NCBI GenBank assembly: GCA_947588775.1
Contig: CANPZQ010000109.1
Coordinates: 1-6,696 of the forward strand
Direction: 5' to 3'
Source of the DNA: an uncultured Clostridia bacterium
GTDB taxonomy: Bacteria; Bacillota; Clostridia; Oscillospirales; Ruminococcaceae
Length of the DNA: 6,696 nt
Below are positions 1 to 6,049 of the stretch, piece by piece. How positions within the stretch are numbered: the stretch's first letter is position 1; each line of letters opens with the position of its first letter. Under the pieces are notes generated by a model that worked only from the letters and a program-made list of their open reading frames with translations, ran no database searches and had not been told where the DNA came from. Made by a program: the position numbers and the translations under genes.

Positions 1-59
1 GAAAATATGCATCAATCCCCCGTCAATTTCGCCTGAAAAATCCGTTGCGGGTGCGGAAA

Positions 60-93
60 AATGAATATTATACATAAACTTTGTAAAAATGCT
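60..93 (+). promoter_or_regulatory. Possible ArgR/AhrC operator half sites upstream of argC
   Basis: ATGAATA at 61-67 matches the left half of the Bacillus ARG-box consensus (CATGAATAAAAATGCAAG, recalled from general knowledge), and TAAAAATGC at 84-92 matches its right half. They are 16 bases apart instead of contiguous, so neither forms a full box. The position just upstream of the -35 hexamer of an arginine operon is suggestive. This is a weak candidate: AT-rich DNA produces such half matches easily. Confidence 0.25.
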
Positions 94-103
94 TCCAAAA
101 GGC

Positions 104-131
104 TTGACAACCGGCGGCAACTTGCTATAAT
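104..131 (+). promoter_or_regulatory. Sigma-A promoter of the arg cluster
   Basis: A consensus -35 TTGACA (104-109) is separated by 16 bases from a consensus -10 TATAAT (126-131), which also carries the extended -10 TG at 123-124. Transcription would begin near 138, leaving a leader of only about 20 bases before the argC start. That leaves no room for a riboswitch or attenuator, so control would have to come from a DNA-binding repressor. Both hexamers match the consensus fully. Confidence 0.85.
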
Positions 132-150
132 AAAACAGAAATAATAAAAT

Positions 151-154
151 GGAG
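151..154 (+). promoter_or_regulatory. Ribosome binding site that fixes the argC start
   Basis: GGAG at 151-154 lies six bases before the ATG at 161. The in-frame ATG at 149 overlaps this site and has no purine-rich site of its own upstream, so 161 is the better start. Confidence 0.75.
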
Positions 155-160
155 AACCAT

Positions 161-1111
161 ATGAGCTTTAAAGTTTTTATCGACGGCGCGGAGGGGACCA
201 CCGGGCTTCAGCTTAAAACCCGGCTTTCGGCCCACGGCGGCGTTACCATTCTTGAAATCGACCCCGAGCTTCGCAAGGACGCTTCGGAGCGAAAAAAACT
301 CATCAACCAAAGCGACGTGACTTTTTTGTGCCTGCCGGATAAGGCGGCGGAGGAGGCCGTAGGGCTTGTCGAAAACCCCGACACCGTCGTGATTGACGCA
401 TCTACCGCGCACAGAACGGCGGAGGGCTGGGCATACGGCTTTCCCGAGCTCAGCCGCTCGCGCCGCGAGGCGATAGCCTCGTCAAAGAGGATTGCAAACC
501 CGGGGTGCCACGCAACGGGCTTTATCGCGGCGGTTTATCCGCTCGTCGCGCTCGGAATCGCAGGGCGGGATTACCCGTTTTGCTGCCACTCGGTGACGGG
601 CTACAGCGGCGGCGGGAAAAAGATGATTTCGGAATACGAGGCCCCCGTGCGGGACGCGTTTCTGGACAGCCCCCGGCAGTACGGACTTTCGCTTAAACAT
701 AAGCACCTGCCGGAGATGCAGGCGGTCACGGGGATTTCTTCGCCGCCGGTATTTAACCCGATTGTCGCTGATTTTTACAGCGGAATGGCGGTGAGCGTTC
801 CGATTCATACGAGGCTTCTTGAAAAACGGCTTACGCTTTCGGAGATGTTCGACGCGCTTTCGGAATTTTATCGGGAAAGCGAACTGATTCGGGTGTGCAA
901 GGCTCCGGAAAGCGGGTTTTTGCCGGCGAACGAGGTCGCAAAAACCTGTCGGCTGAATTTATATGTCATGGGAAACGACGCGCAGATGACGCTCTGCTCG
1001 GTGTTCGACAACCTCGGAAAGGGCGCGTCGGGCGCGGCGGTGCAGAATATGAACATCGCGCTCGGGCTTCCCGAAACGGCTTATTTAGAGGAAGGAGATA
1101 AACTTTTATGA
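161..1111 (+). CDS. argC: N-acetyl-gamma-glutamyl-phosphate reductase
   Basis: This cytoplasmic enzyme makes N-acetylglutamate semialdehyde from N-acetylglutamyl phosphate using NADPH. From the ATG at 161 the protein is 316 residues. The N-terminal nucleotide-binding loop reads GAEGTTGLQ (about residues 9-17). The catalytic cysteine lies in ANPGCHATGF (Cys about 116). GYSGGGKK (about 147-154) and KHKHLPEMQ (about 179-187), which should contain the general-base histidine, follow in the expected order. The length and these motifs match the shorter ArgC type seen in many proteobacteria and some Clostridia rather than the roughly 345-residue form (family knowledge). The gene is first in the cluster, directly behind a consensus promoter, and its TGA overlaps the argJ ATG, so the two are translationally coupled. 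All motif residues expected are present. Confidence 0.95.
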   Translation: MSFKVFIDGAEGTTGLQLKTRLSAHGGVTILEIDPELRKDASERKKLINQSDVTFLCLPDKAAEEAVGLVENPDTVVIDASTAHRTAEGWAYGFPELSRSRREAIASSKRIANPGCHATGFIAAVYPLVALGIAGRDYPFCCHSVTGYSGGGKKMISEYEAPVRDAFLDSPRQYGLSLKHKHLPEMQAVTGISSPPVFNPIVADFYSGMAVSVPIHTRLLEKRLTLSEMFDALSEFYRESELIRVCKAPESGFLPANEVAKTCRLNLYVMGNDAQMTLCSVFDNLGKGASGAAVQNMNIALGLPETAYLEEGDKLL

Positions 1112-2322
1112 AATATATTCCGGGAGGCGTGTGCGCGCCGAAGGGCTTTAAGGCCGCAGGAATGCACTGCGGGGTGCGCAAGAACCGCTCCAAAAAGGAC
1201 ATCGCGCTTATTTTCTGCGATACAAAATGCTCCGCCGCGGCCGTGTATACGACCAACAAGGTCTACGGCGCGCCGATTACCGTTACAAGAGAAAATATTT
1301 CGGACGGAACCGCTCGCGCGGTTATCTGCAACAGCGGAAACGCCAATACCGCGAACGCCGACGGCGTTGAAAAGGCAAGGGCGATGTGCGAGCTGACCGC
1401 GAAGGCCCTCGGGATTGAACCCGGGGACGTTATTGTGGCTTCAACGGGGGTTATCGGCCAGAGCCTCGATTTGGAGCCGATTGCGTACGGGATTTCGGAG
1501 CTTCCGAAGCTTCTTTCCGAAAAAGGAGGAAACGACGCGGCGCAGGCGATTATGACCACCGACACCAAGGTCAAGGAAATTTCCTTTGAAACCGAAATCG
1601 GCGGGAAGCCGGTTCGCTTCGGGGCAATCGCCAAGGGCTCGGGAATGATTCACCCGAATATGGCGACGATGCTTTCATTCATTACCACCGACGCGGCCGT
1701 TACCGCGCCGATGATTCAAAAGGCTCTCAAAGCCGTCGTCGACGACACCTACAACATGATTACCGTCGACGGGGATACCTCGACGAACGACATGGTTTCG
1801 GTTATGGCCTCGGGGCTTGCCGAAAACCCGCTTATCGACGGCGAGGGCGAGGATTTTGAGGCGTTCAAGGCCGCTCTTCGTGAAATCGGGGAATACATGG
1901 CTCCGATGATTGCCGGGGACGGCGAGGGCGCGACCAAGCTTTTAATCTGCGACGTGAACGGCGCGAAGGACAAGGCGGCGGCAAAGACGATTGCGAGAAG
2001 CGTTATCGCCTCCGCGCTCGTAAAGGCGGCGATGTTCGGCGCGGACGCGAACTGCGGGAGGGTTCTCTGCGCGATGGGATACTCGGGCGCGGAATTTGAC
2101 CCCGACACCGTCGGCGTTTGGTTTGAAAGCGAGGCCGGCAGGATTCAGGTCTGCGAAAACGGCTGCGGGCTCGCTTTTGACGAGGAGCTTGCGAAAAACG
2201 TGCTTCTCAAGGACAAAATCACGATTGAGATTGAGCTGAGGCAGGGCGAAGCCTCCGCGCGGGCATGGGGCTGCGATCTGACTTATGATTATGTTAAGAT
2301 AAACGGGGATTATAGGACGTAA
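1108..2322 (+). CDS. argJ: Glutamate N-acetyltransferase (ornithine acetyltransferase)
   Basis: ArgJ moves the acetyl group from N-acetylornithine to glutamate, releasing ornithine and regenerating N-acetylglutamate. The protein is 404 residues, normal for the family. It is made as a precursor that cuts itself before a threonine nucleophile, and the site is clear: KGSGMIHPNMATML, with cleavage between Ala186 and Thr187. STGVIG (112-117) supplies the oxyanion-hole region, and TTDT (150-153) and DGDTSTND are further conserved active-site stretches. The C-terminus VKINGDYRT is typical. The start ATG overlaps the argC stop (ATGA), with AAGGAG ten bases upstream at 1092-1097. Whether it can also use acetyl-CoA (bifunctional ArgJ) cannot be read from sequence; no argA is in this window. 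A run of T follows the stop codon but has no stem before it. Confidence 0.96.
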   Translation: MKYIPGGVCAPKGFKAAGMHCGVRKNRSKKDIALIFCDTKCSAAAVYTTNKVYGAPITVTRENISDGTARAVICNSGNANTANADGVEKARAMCELTAKALGIEPGDVIVASTGVIGQSLDLEPIAYGISELPKLLSEKGGNDAAQAIMTTDTKVKEISFETEIGGKPVRFGAIAKGSGMIHPNMATMLSFITTDAAVTAPMIQKALKAVVDDTYNMITVDGDTSTNDMVSVMASGLAENPLIDGEGEDFEAFKAALREIGEYMAPMIAGDGEGATKLLICDVNGAKDKAAAKTIARSVIASALVKAAMFGADANCGRVLCAMGYSGAEFDPDTVGVWFESEAGRIQVCENGCGLAFDEELAKNVLLKDKITIEIELRQGEASARAWGCDLTYDYVKINGDYRT

Positions 2323-2372
2323 TTTTTTTGGGGGGACGAGGGCGGAGTTTTGGGGGCGGGGTGCTGTCTGAT

Positions 2373-2400
2373 TTCTGAGTTCTGAGTTCTGGTTTCTGGC
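2373..2400 (+). repeat. Heptamer tandem repeat, four copies
   Basis: Two exact TTCTGAG units (2373-2379, 2380-2386) are followed by TTCTGGT (2387-2393) and TTCTGGC (2394-2400). It directly abuts the first hairpin unit. Such short heptamer arrays occur in intergenic DNA of several bacterial groups; no function is evident here. Confidence 0.75.
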
Positions 2401-2404
2401 AGCA

Positions 2405-2487
2405 GCGCGGCGGAAAAAGCGGGGAAAGGGCAGGAAGCCTGAGGGGGCGGGCGGGTGGGACCGACGCAACAGCTTTTTCCGCCGCGC
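2405..2487 (+). repeat. Inverted-repeat element copy 1 with G-quadruplex loop
   Basis: An 83-base unit has perfect 16 bp arms, GCGCGGCGGAAAAAGC (2405-2420) and its exact reverse complement (2472-2487). The 51-base loop contains GGGGGCGGGCGGGTGGG (2443-2459), four G-runs with one-base spacers, which fits an intramolecular G-quadruplex. The unit matches copy 3 at 75 of 83 positions by hand alignment. The eight bases before it, TGGCAGCA (2397-2404), recur upstream of copy 3 (2691-2698), where an extra nine bases separate them from the arm. No target duplication is visible. Confidence 0.9.
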
Positions 2488-2504
2488 GGGCCTCCCCGGC
2501 CTGA

Positions 2505-2605
2505 GCCGAATCCCGCACACCGGAGCTGTAGGCGAAGCGGGGGTGGGTGAGGGGTTGGCTTTGGAGGTGGAGCTGCTTGCTGCGGGTTTTGTGCGTAAGC
2601 CCGGC
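2505..2605. repeat. Degenerate inverted-repeat unit
   Basis: Ends GCCG (2505-2508) and CGGC (2602-2605), and inner blocks CGCACA (2514-2519) and TGTGCG (2590-2595), are mutually complementary, with mismatched bases between the blocks. The interior is again G-rich on the + strand (G5 at 2539-2543, G3 at 2545-2547, G4 at 2551-2554). The layout resembles the neighbouring units, so it may be a decayed member, but the match is poor and could be chance. Confidence 0.3.
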
Positions 2606-2686
2606 GCGGCGAATGGGGCTGGTTTCCTGCTCCCACCCACCCGCCCGCCCAAATTTTCCTCTCCCTCCCGCCCCATTCGCCGCGCC
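2603..2686 (-). repeat. Inverted-repeat element copy 2, reversed, with G-quadruplex on the - strand
   Basis: An 84-base unit has perfect 17 bp arms, GGCGCGGCGAATGGGGC (2603-2619) and its reverse complement (2670-2686). The loop holds five C3 runs with one-base spacers (2632-2650), so the G-quadruplex lies on the - strand. Read in reverse, its G-core begins GGGCGGGCGGGTGGG, identical to the core of copy 1. The arms share only the GCGCGGCG end with copies 1 and 3 but remain perfectly self-complementary. It therefore looks like a diverged family member in opposite orientation. Confidence 0.85.
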
Positions 2687-2707
2687 TCGATGGCAGCAAC
2701 GAGGACA

Positions 2708-2790
2708 GCGCGGCGGAAAAAGCGGGGAAATGCCGCAAAACCCGAGGGGGAGGGCGGGTGGGACCGACGCAACAGCTTTTTCCGCCGCGC
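2708..2790 (+). repeat. Inverted-repeat element copy 3 with G-quadruplex loop
   Basis: The arms are identical to copy 1 (2708-2723 and 2775-2790), and the length is the same, 83 bases. The eight differences from copy 1 all fall in the first half of the loop. The G-core is G5-A-G3-C-G3-T-G3 (2746-2762), and the 23 bases after its first spacer are the same as in copy 1. It ends 64 bases before the argB start. Confidence 0.9.
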
Positions 2791-2854
2791 GGTCGCAACT
2801 CCCCGTTCTCATCTATCCCCAATTTCACAATAAAACAAAAAAGAGGTCCTTTTT

Positions 2855-3718
2855 ATGGAAAACATTTCAACCGGCTTGCAGGCAAAGGTGCTTATAAGCG
2901 CGCTGCCCTATATCCAGAAGTACACCGGAAAGGTCGTCGTCGTCAAATACGGCGGCAACGCTATGATTAACCCGGAGCTGAAACGCGCGGTGATGAGCGA
3001 CATCGTGCTCCTGTCGCTTATCGGGATTCGGGTGGTGCTCGTACATGGCGGCGGCCCCGAAATCACCGAAACCTTAAAGGCCCTCGGCAAGGAAAGCCGC
3101 TTCATCGGCGGCCTCCGCTACACCGACGCCGACACCGCCGAGGTTGTCCAGATGGTTCTTTCGGGAAAGACAAATAAAAACCTCGTTTCGCTGATAGGAC
3201 AATGCGGAGGTAAGGCCCTCGGCTTCTGCGGAATAGACGGCGGAATGATTAAGGCGAAAAAGCTTGAAAAAGGCGCGGACCTCGGCTTTGTCGGGGAAAT
3301 AACGGACATCAACCCCCAGCCGCTCGCAAACGCCATCTATAATAAATATATCCCGGTAATCGCGACGGTCGGAACCGACGATAACGGACAGGTCTATAAC
3401 ATCAACGCCGACACCGCCGCCGCAGAAATCGCAGCAGCCCTCGGCGCGGAGAACCTGATTGTTCTCACCGACATTCGCGGCCTTATGCGCGACGTAAACG
3501 ACCCCGATTCGATGATTCCGGCGGTTAAACTCGAAGAAGTCCCGGGGCTTATCGAACAGGGAATTATCTCGGGCGGAATGATTCCGAAGGTCGAAGGATT
3601 GGTCAAGGCGTTGAATAACGGCGTTAAAAAAGCGGTTATGATTGACGGCAGAATCGAGCATTCGATTTTAATAGAGATGTTCTCCGACGAGGGCATCGGA
3701 ACGCTCTTTACAAAGTGA
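2855..3718 (+). CDS. argB: Acetylglutamate kinase
   Basis: ArgB phosphorylates N-acetylglutamate with ATP, the committed step of the pathway. The 287-residue protein shows the amino-acid kinase fold motifs in order: KYGGNAM (Lys31), VLVHGGGPEI (glycine loop 64-67), the substrate arginine in GGLRYT (Arg88), YNINAD (181-186), LTDIRGLM for nucleotide binding, and GGMIPK with Lys245. An N-terminal stretch of about 25 residues before the first strand (ISTGLQAKVLISALPYIQ) resembles the helix found in hexameric, arginine-inhibited kinases and absent from the E. coli type. Feedback inhibition by arginine is therefore likely, as inference. AGAGG at 2842-2846 is eight bases before the ATG. The gene sits behind a 532-base repeat-filled gap, so it is less tightly coupled to argCJ than those genes are to each other. 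Confidence 0.96.
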   Translation: MENISTGLQAKVLISALPYIQKYTGKVVVVKYGGNAMINPELKRAVMSDIVLLSLIGIRVVLVHGGGPEITETLKALGKESRFIGGLRYTDADTAEVVQMVLSGKTNKNLVSLIGQCGGKALGFCGIDGGMIKAKKLEKGADLGFVGEITDINPQPLANAIYNKYIPVIATVGTDDNGQVYNINADTAAAEIAAALGAENLIVLTDIRGLMRDVNDPDSMIPAVKLEEVPGLIEQGIISGGMIPKVEGLVKALNNGVKKAVMIDGRIEHSILIEMFSDEGIGTLFTK

Positions 3719-3720
3719 CG

Positions 3721-3726
3721 AGGTGG
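3721..3726 (+). promoter_or_regulatory. Ribosome binding site that fixes the argD start
   Basis: AGGTGG (3721-3726) lies five bases before the ATG at 3732. An in-frame GTG at 3723 falls inside this site and cannot be the main start. Confidence 0.7.
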
Positions 3727-3731
3727 ATTTT

Positions 3732-4913
3732 ATGAGCAATACCGAAAGAATAATCAACCGCGACGGAGAATACGTCGCCCACAGCTACGGCCGCTTTCCC
3801 GTTGCCATCGTCGAGGGCAAAAACGCGACATGCTACGACGCGGACGGCAAAAAATACATAGATTTTACCAGCGGAATCGGCGTAAACAGCCTCGGCTTCT
3901 GCGACGACGGCTGGATTAAGGCCGTGACGGAGCAGCTTTCAAAGCTCCAGCACATCTCGAACCTCTACTATACCGAGCCCTGCGGAAAGCTTGCGGAAAT
4001 ACTCTGCAACCGCACAGGCATGAAGCGCGTTTTCTTCGCAAACGGCGGCGCGGAGGCAAACGAGGGCGCGATTAAGGCCGCGAGAAAATATTCCTTCCAA
4101 AAATACGGCCCGGGACGCTCGACCATCGTCACCCTGAAAAATTCCTTCCACGGCCGCACCGTTACCACCCTCTCCGCGACGGGGCAGGATGTTTTCCATA
4201 ACTACTTCTTCCCCTTCACCGAGGGCTTTGAATTCTGCGAAGCGGGCGATTTTACCGCGCTTTCGAGAATGTGCGAAAACGGCGTCTGCGCCGTGATGAT
4301 AGAGCTTATTCAAGGCGAAGGCGGGGTGCTGCCGCTTGAACAGGACTTTGTGAAAAAAGTCGCCGCGCTCTGCCGCGAACGGGATATACTCCTTATTGTC
4401 GACGAGGTGCAAACGGGTATCGGCAGGACGGGAAGCCTGTTTTGCTTCGAGCAGTACGGGATTTTGCCCGACCTTGTCACCGCCGCAAAGGGTATCGGCG
4501 GAGGACTGCCGCTCGCCGCCGTGCTCTTCGGCGCGAAAACGGCTGAGGTCTTTAACCCCGGCGACCATGCCACCACCTTCGGCGGAAATCCCGTCGCCTG
4601 CGCGGGTGCTGTCGAGGTTCTCAGGAGGCTCGATGACGGTTTCCTTAATGAAGTGAAGAAAAAGGGCGAATACATCGCCGACCGCCTGAAAAAATTGCCC
4701 CATGTCGCCGGAATTTCGGGAATGGGCATGATGATTGGCGTCACCCTCGACGGCCCGAAGCCCCAGGACGTCGTCCGCGCGGGGATTGAAGAGGGCGTGC
4801 TCACGCTGACAGCGAAGTCGAAGTTAAGGCTTCTGCCGCCGCTTACGGCGACTTATGGGGAGATTGACGAGGGGATTGAGGGGGTGGGGAGGGCACTGAC
4901 GCGCTTCTTGTGA
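3732..4913 (+). CDS. argD: Acetylornithine aminotransferase
   Basis: ArgD is a PLP-dependent class III aminotransferase that converts N-acetylglutamate semialdehyde and glutamate to N-acetylornithine and 2-oxoglutarate in the cytoplasm. From the ATG at 3732 it is 393 residues, typical length. Motifs seen: NGGAEANEGAIKAARK (about 104-119) for cofactor phosphate binding, FHGRT (139-143), IVDEVQTGIGRTG with the PLP-contacting Asp224, TAAKGIGGGLPLAAV with the Schiff-base Lys253, and TTFGGNP (281-287). It starts 13 bases after the argB stop, so the two are surely cotranscribed. Enzymes of this family often also serve as succinyldiaminopimelate aminotransferase in lysine synthesis; that cannot be decided here. 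GC content drops right after its stop codon. Confidence 0.95.
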   Translation: MSNTERIINRDGEYVAHSYGRFPVAIVEGKNATCYDADGKKYIDFTSGIGVNSLGFCDDGWIKAVTEQLSKLQHISNLYYTEPCGKLAEILCNRTGMKRVFFANGGAEANEGAIKAARKYSFQKYGPGRSTIVTLKNSFHGRTVTTLSATGQDVFHNYFFPFTEGFEFCEAGDFTALSRMCENGVCAVMIELIQGEGGVLPLEQDFVKKVAALCRERDILLIVDEVQTGIGRTGSLFCFEQYGILPDLVTAAKGIGGGLPLAAVLFGAKTAEVFNPGDHATTFGGNPVACAGAVEVLRRLDDGFLNEVKKKGEYIADRLKKLPHVAGISGMGMMIGVTLDGPKPQDVVRAGIEEGVLTLTAKSKLRLLPPLTATYGEIDEGIEGVGRALTRFL

Positions 4914-5006
4914 CATAAAAAAGAGAAAAGCAGCCGAACAGAGAGTCACGCATAAAACAGCAAAACAGAAATTTTATTGCGGTGGTCTGCCAAAAGGGTG
5001 CTAAAC

Positions 5007-5039
5007 AAAGCCATATCCGAGATTTCGGGTATGGCTTTT
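5007..5039. terminator. Rho-independent terminator between convergent argD and the Xre gene
   Basis: Stem AAAGCCATATCCGA (5007-5020) pairs with TCGGGTATGGCTTT (5025-5038) across a four-base GATT loop; 13 of 14 pairs are Watson-Crick and one is T-G. The + strand has TTTT then a T-rich tail. The - strand also continues with CTTTGTTT, so it could act in both directions. It lies 93 bases past the argD stop and 94 before the end of the convergent gene. Confidence 0.75.
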
Positions 5040-5132
5040 GCTTATCTTATTTAATAAATTAGCTTTTGCTTCTGACGATTACCAATATATGACATCATCA
5101 CATCATCGAAAAAACTATGGAAAATTCTTACG

Positions 5133-5954
5133 CTATCTTTTATGTTTCCTCTTGCCTCTACCGTGCTTTCCCAACTTTCCCAGAATTTTTGACTTGGATA
5201 TTGCGCTCAAAAGCGCAGCTTTCTCGTCAGGTTTCAAAGTATTGTATGGGATTTGCAGTTGATTGCATACAAGAAACAGTTGCTTCTCTCGTTCGCTCCC
5301 TTTGAAATTCATAACCTCATCAATCTTTTTCTGCGCCTCATCAGCTGTATAGGGAGCGTCAGCAGTTGTGTTGTCAGTCAAATGTTTTTCTCTAATATCG
5401 TTAAGTATTGAAAGCAAATCTTGGGTCAAAACGCCCTCAATATAATGCTTGTCTACCTCTTCTGCAATCTCCAAAGTCCGTGCGTCTAAATTGTTTACAT
5501 CGCCGTTTTTCTCTAAAACGCGAAGTCTGCCGACATTCATGATCGAGGTAAATTCCTCAGTGTGCATTTCTGCTATTCTATCAACGAAAACTTCGGAGTC
5601 AACAAGCAGCCGCCTAAAATTCTCGTGACAAAGGATTTCACAAATTAGCCTGTTATTCAACTTGCTGTTTCTCAATATATCTAATGCTTCATCACTCAAA
5701 TGCAACTCGCTAAGAGTTGTGTTTGGGTGATTTTTTGTTTCGGTCAGACCGAGCAGGTAGTCGGTAGATACTCCGTAGAACTCTGCCAAAGTTACAATCG
5801 CAAACGGACTAATATCCTTATAGTCGTCGGTTTCATATTTGCCGAGAGCAGATTTTGAAAGTCCTGTCTGTTCTGCTAATTCTTCCAACGTTAAATGTTT
5901 CTGCATCACCCGCAAGTCTTTTAATCTTTCTGGGATAGTCAATTTTGCGTACAT
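5133..5954 (-). CDS. Xre-family DNA-binding transcriptional regulator
   Basis: The 273-residue protein begins with a Cro/C1-type helix-turn-helix domain, about residues 9-70. The DNA-reading part is LTLEELAEQTGLSKSALGKYE (21-41), and the domain closes with the common FYGVSTDYLLGLTE (59-72). Residues about 75-250 are acidic and mostly helical in character, with no motif I recognise; they may bind a ligand or mediate dimerisation. The last 20 residues are very basic (ending GRGKRKHKR). GAGGTG (minus strand, plus 5960-5965) precedes the ATG by five bases. Its own promoter overlaps inverted repeats at 5989-6036, which suggests autoregulation and control of the divergent side. Composition is AT-rich compared with the arg genes, so it was probably acquired. 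It likely controls the element rather than arginine synthesis (inference). Confidence 0.88.
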   Translation of the reverse strand: MYAKLTIPERLKDLRVMQKHLTLEELAEQTGLSKSALGKYETDDYKDISPFAIVTLAEFYGVSTDYLLGLTETKNHPNTTLSELHLSDEALDILRNSKLNNRLICEILCHENFRRLLVDSEVFVDRIAEMHTEEFTSIMNVGRLRVLEKNGDVNNLDARTLEIAEEVDKHYIEGVLTQDLLSILNDIREKHLTDNTTADAPYTADEAQKKIDEVMNFKGSEREKQLFLVCNQLQIPYNTLKPDEKAALLSAISKSKILGKLGKHGRGKRKHKR

Positions 5955-5971
5955 AATATCACCTCACCATC

Positions 5972-6000
5972 ATTATATCACACTTTCGTGGAATTTCCAA
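5972..6000 (-). promoter_or_regulatory. Promoter of the Xre regulator
   Basis: On the - strand, TTGGAA (plus 5995-6000) and TATAAT (plus 5972-5977) are separated by 17 bases. The predicted start of transcription, near 5965, falls at the ribosome binding site, giving an unusually short leader of roughly ten bases. Confidence 0.7.
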
Positions 6001-6036
6001 GAGCGTGGAAATTTTCGATTTTTGAGTAAATTTCCA
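5989..6036. promoter_or_regulatory. Operator array of TGGAAATTT-type half sites
   Basis: TGGAATTTCCA (5989-5999) is a perfect inverted repeat about a single central base. TGGAAATTT (6006-6014) and AAATTTCCA (6028-6036) form a second inverted pair, 13 bases apart. CGTGGAA occurs at both 5987-5993 and 6004-6010, a 17-base direct spacing. The first palindrome covers the -35 box of the Xre gene, so binding there would repress it. The regulator encoded next door is the obvious ligand, by inference from position. Confidence 0.55.
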
Positions 6037-6049
6037 TCTTTATGGACAT

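Larger units (their letters stand above)
2323..2854. other. 532-base gap splitting the arg cluster, filled with repeats
   Basis: No convincing gene lies here on either strand. Frames that stay open do so through the GC-rich repeats and give low-complexity Pro/Arg/Ala translations containing the same peptide twice. The gap contains a short heptamer tandem repeat, three clear inverted-repeat units and one degenerate one. No good promoter is visible before argB, so argBD may depend on readthrough from the argC promoter across these hairpins. Confidence 0.8.

Noticed and set aside
1..77. Tail of an upstream gene
   Set aside because: All three + frames close at 34-36, 62-64 and 75-77, so none can be preferred and none is recognisable.
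149..160. Earlier argC start at 149
   Set aside because: It overlaps the GGAG ribosome site for the ATG at 161 and adds four residues not needed by the family.
2320..2340. Terminator after argJ
   Set aside because: A T-run is present but no stem precedes it; the hairpins come later and lack a T-tract on the + strand.
2405..2790. CRISPR array
   Set aside because: Units are self-complementary 83-84-base elements in mixed orientation, not short direct repeats with regular unique spacers, and no cas gene is present.
1942..2828. Several long open frames on the - strand across the argJ-argB gap (up to 276 codons)
   Set aside because: They translate the GC-rich hairpin repeats and part of argJ antisense. 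The peptides are low in complexity, repeat the same block twice and have no ribosome site.
2543..2970. Three overlapping + strand open frames before and into argB
   Set aside because: They arise from the same repeats, are rich in Arg/Pro and run out of frame into argB.
3074..3661. 195-codon - strand frame inside argB
   Set aside because: Antisense shadow of a clearly conserved gene; no ribosome site or recognisable product.
3939..4703. 254-codon - strand frame inside argD
   Set aside because: Antisense shadow; argD carries all family motifs on the + strand.
5038..5305. Two + strand frames of 62-74 codons opposite the Xre gene's 3' end
   Set aside because: One starts in the terminator and the other lies mostly over the Xre gene's 3' end; hydrophobic/Phe-rich translations without ribosome sites.
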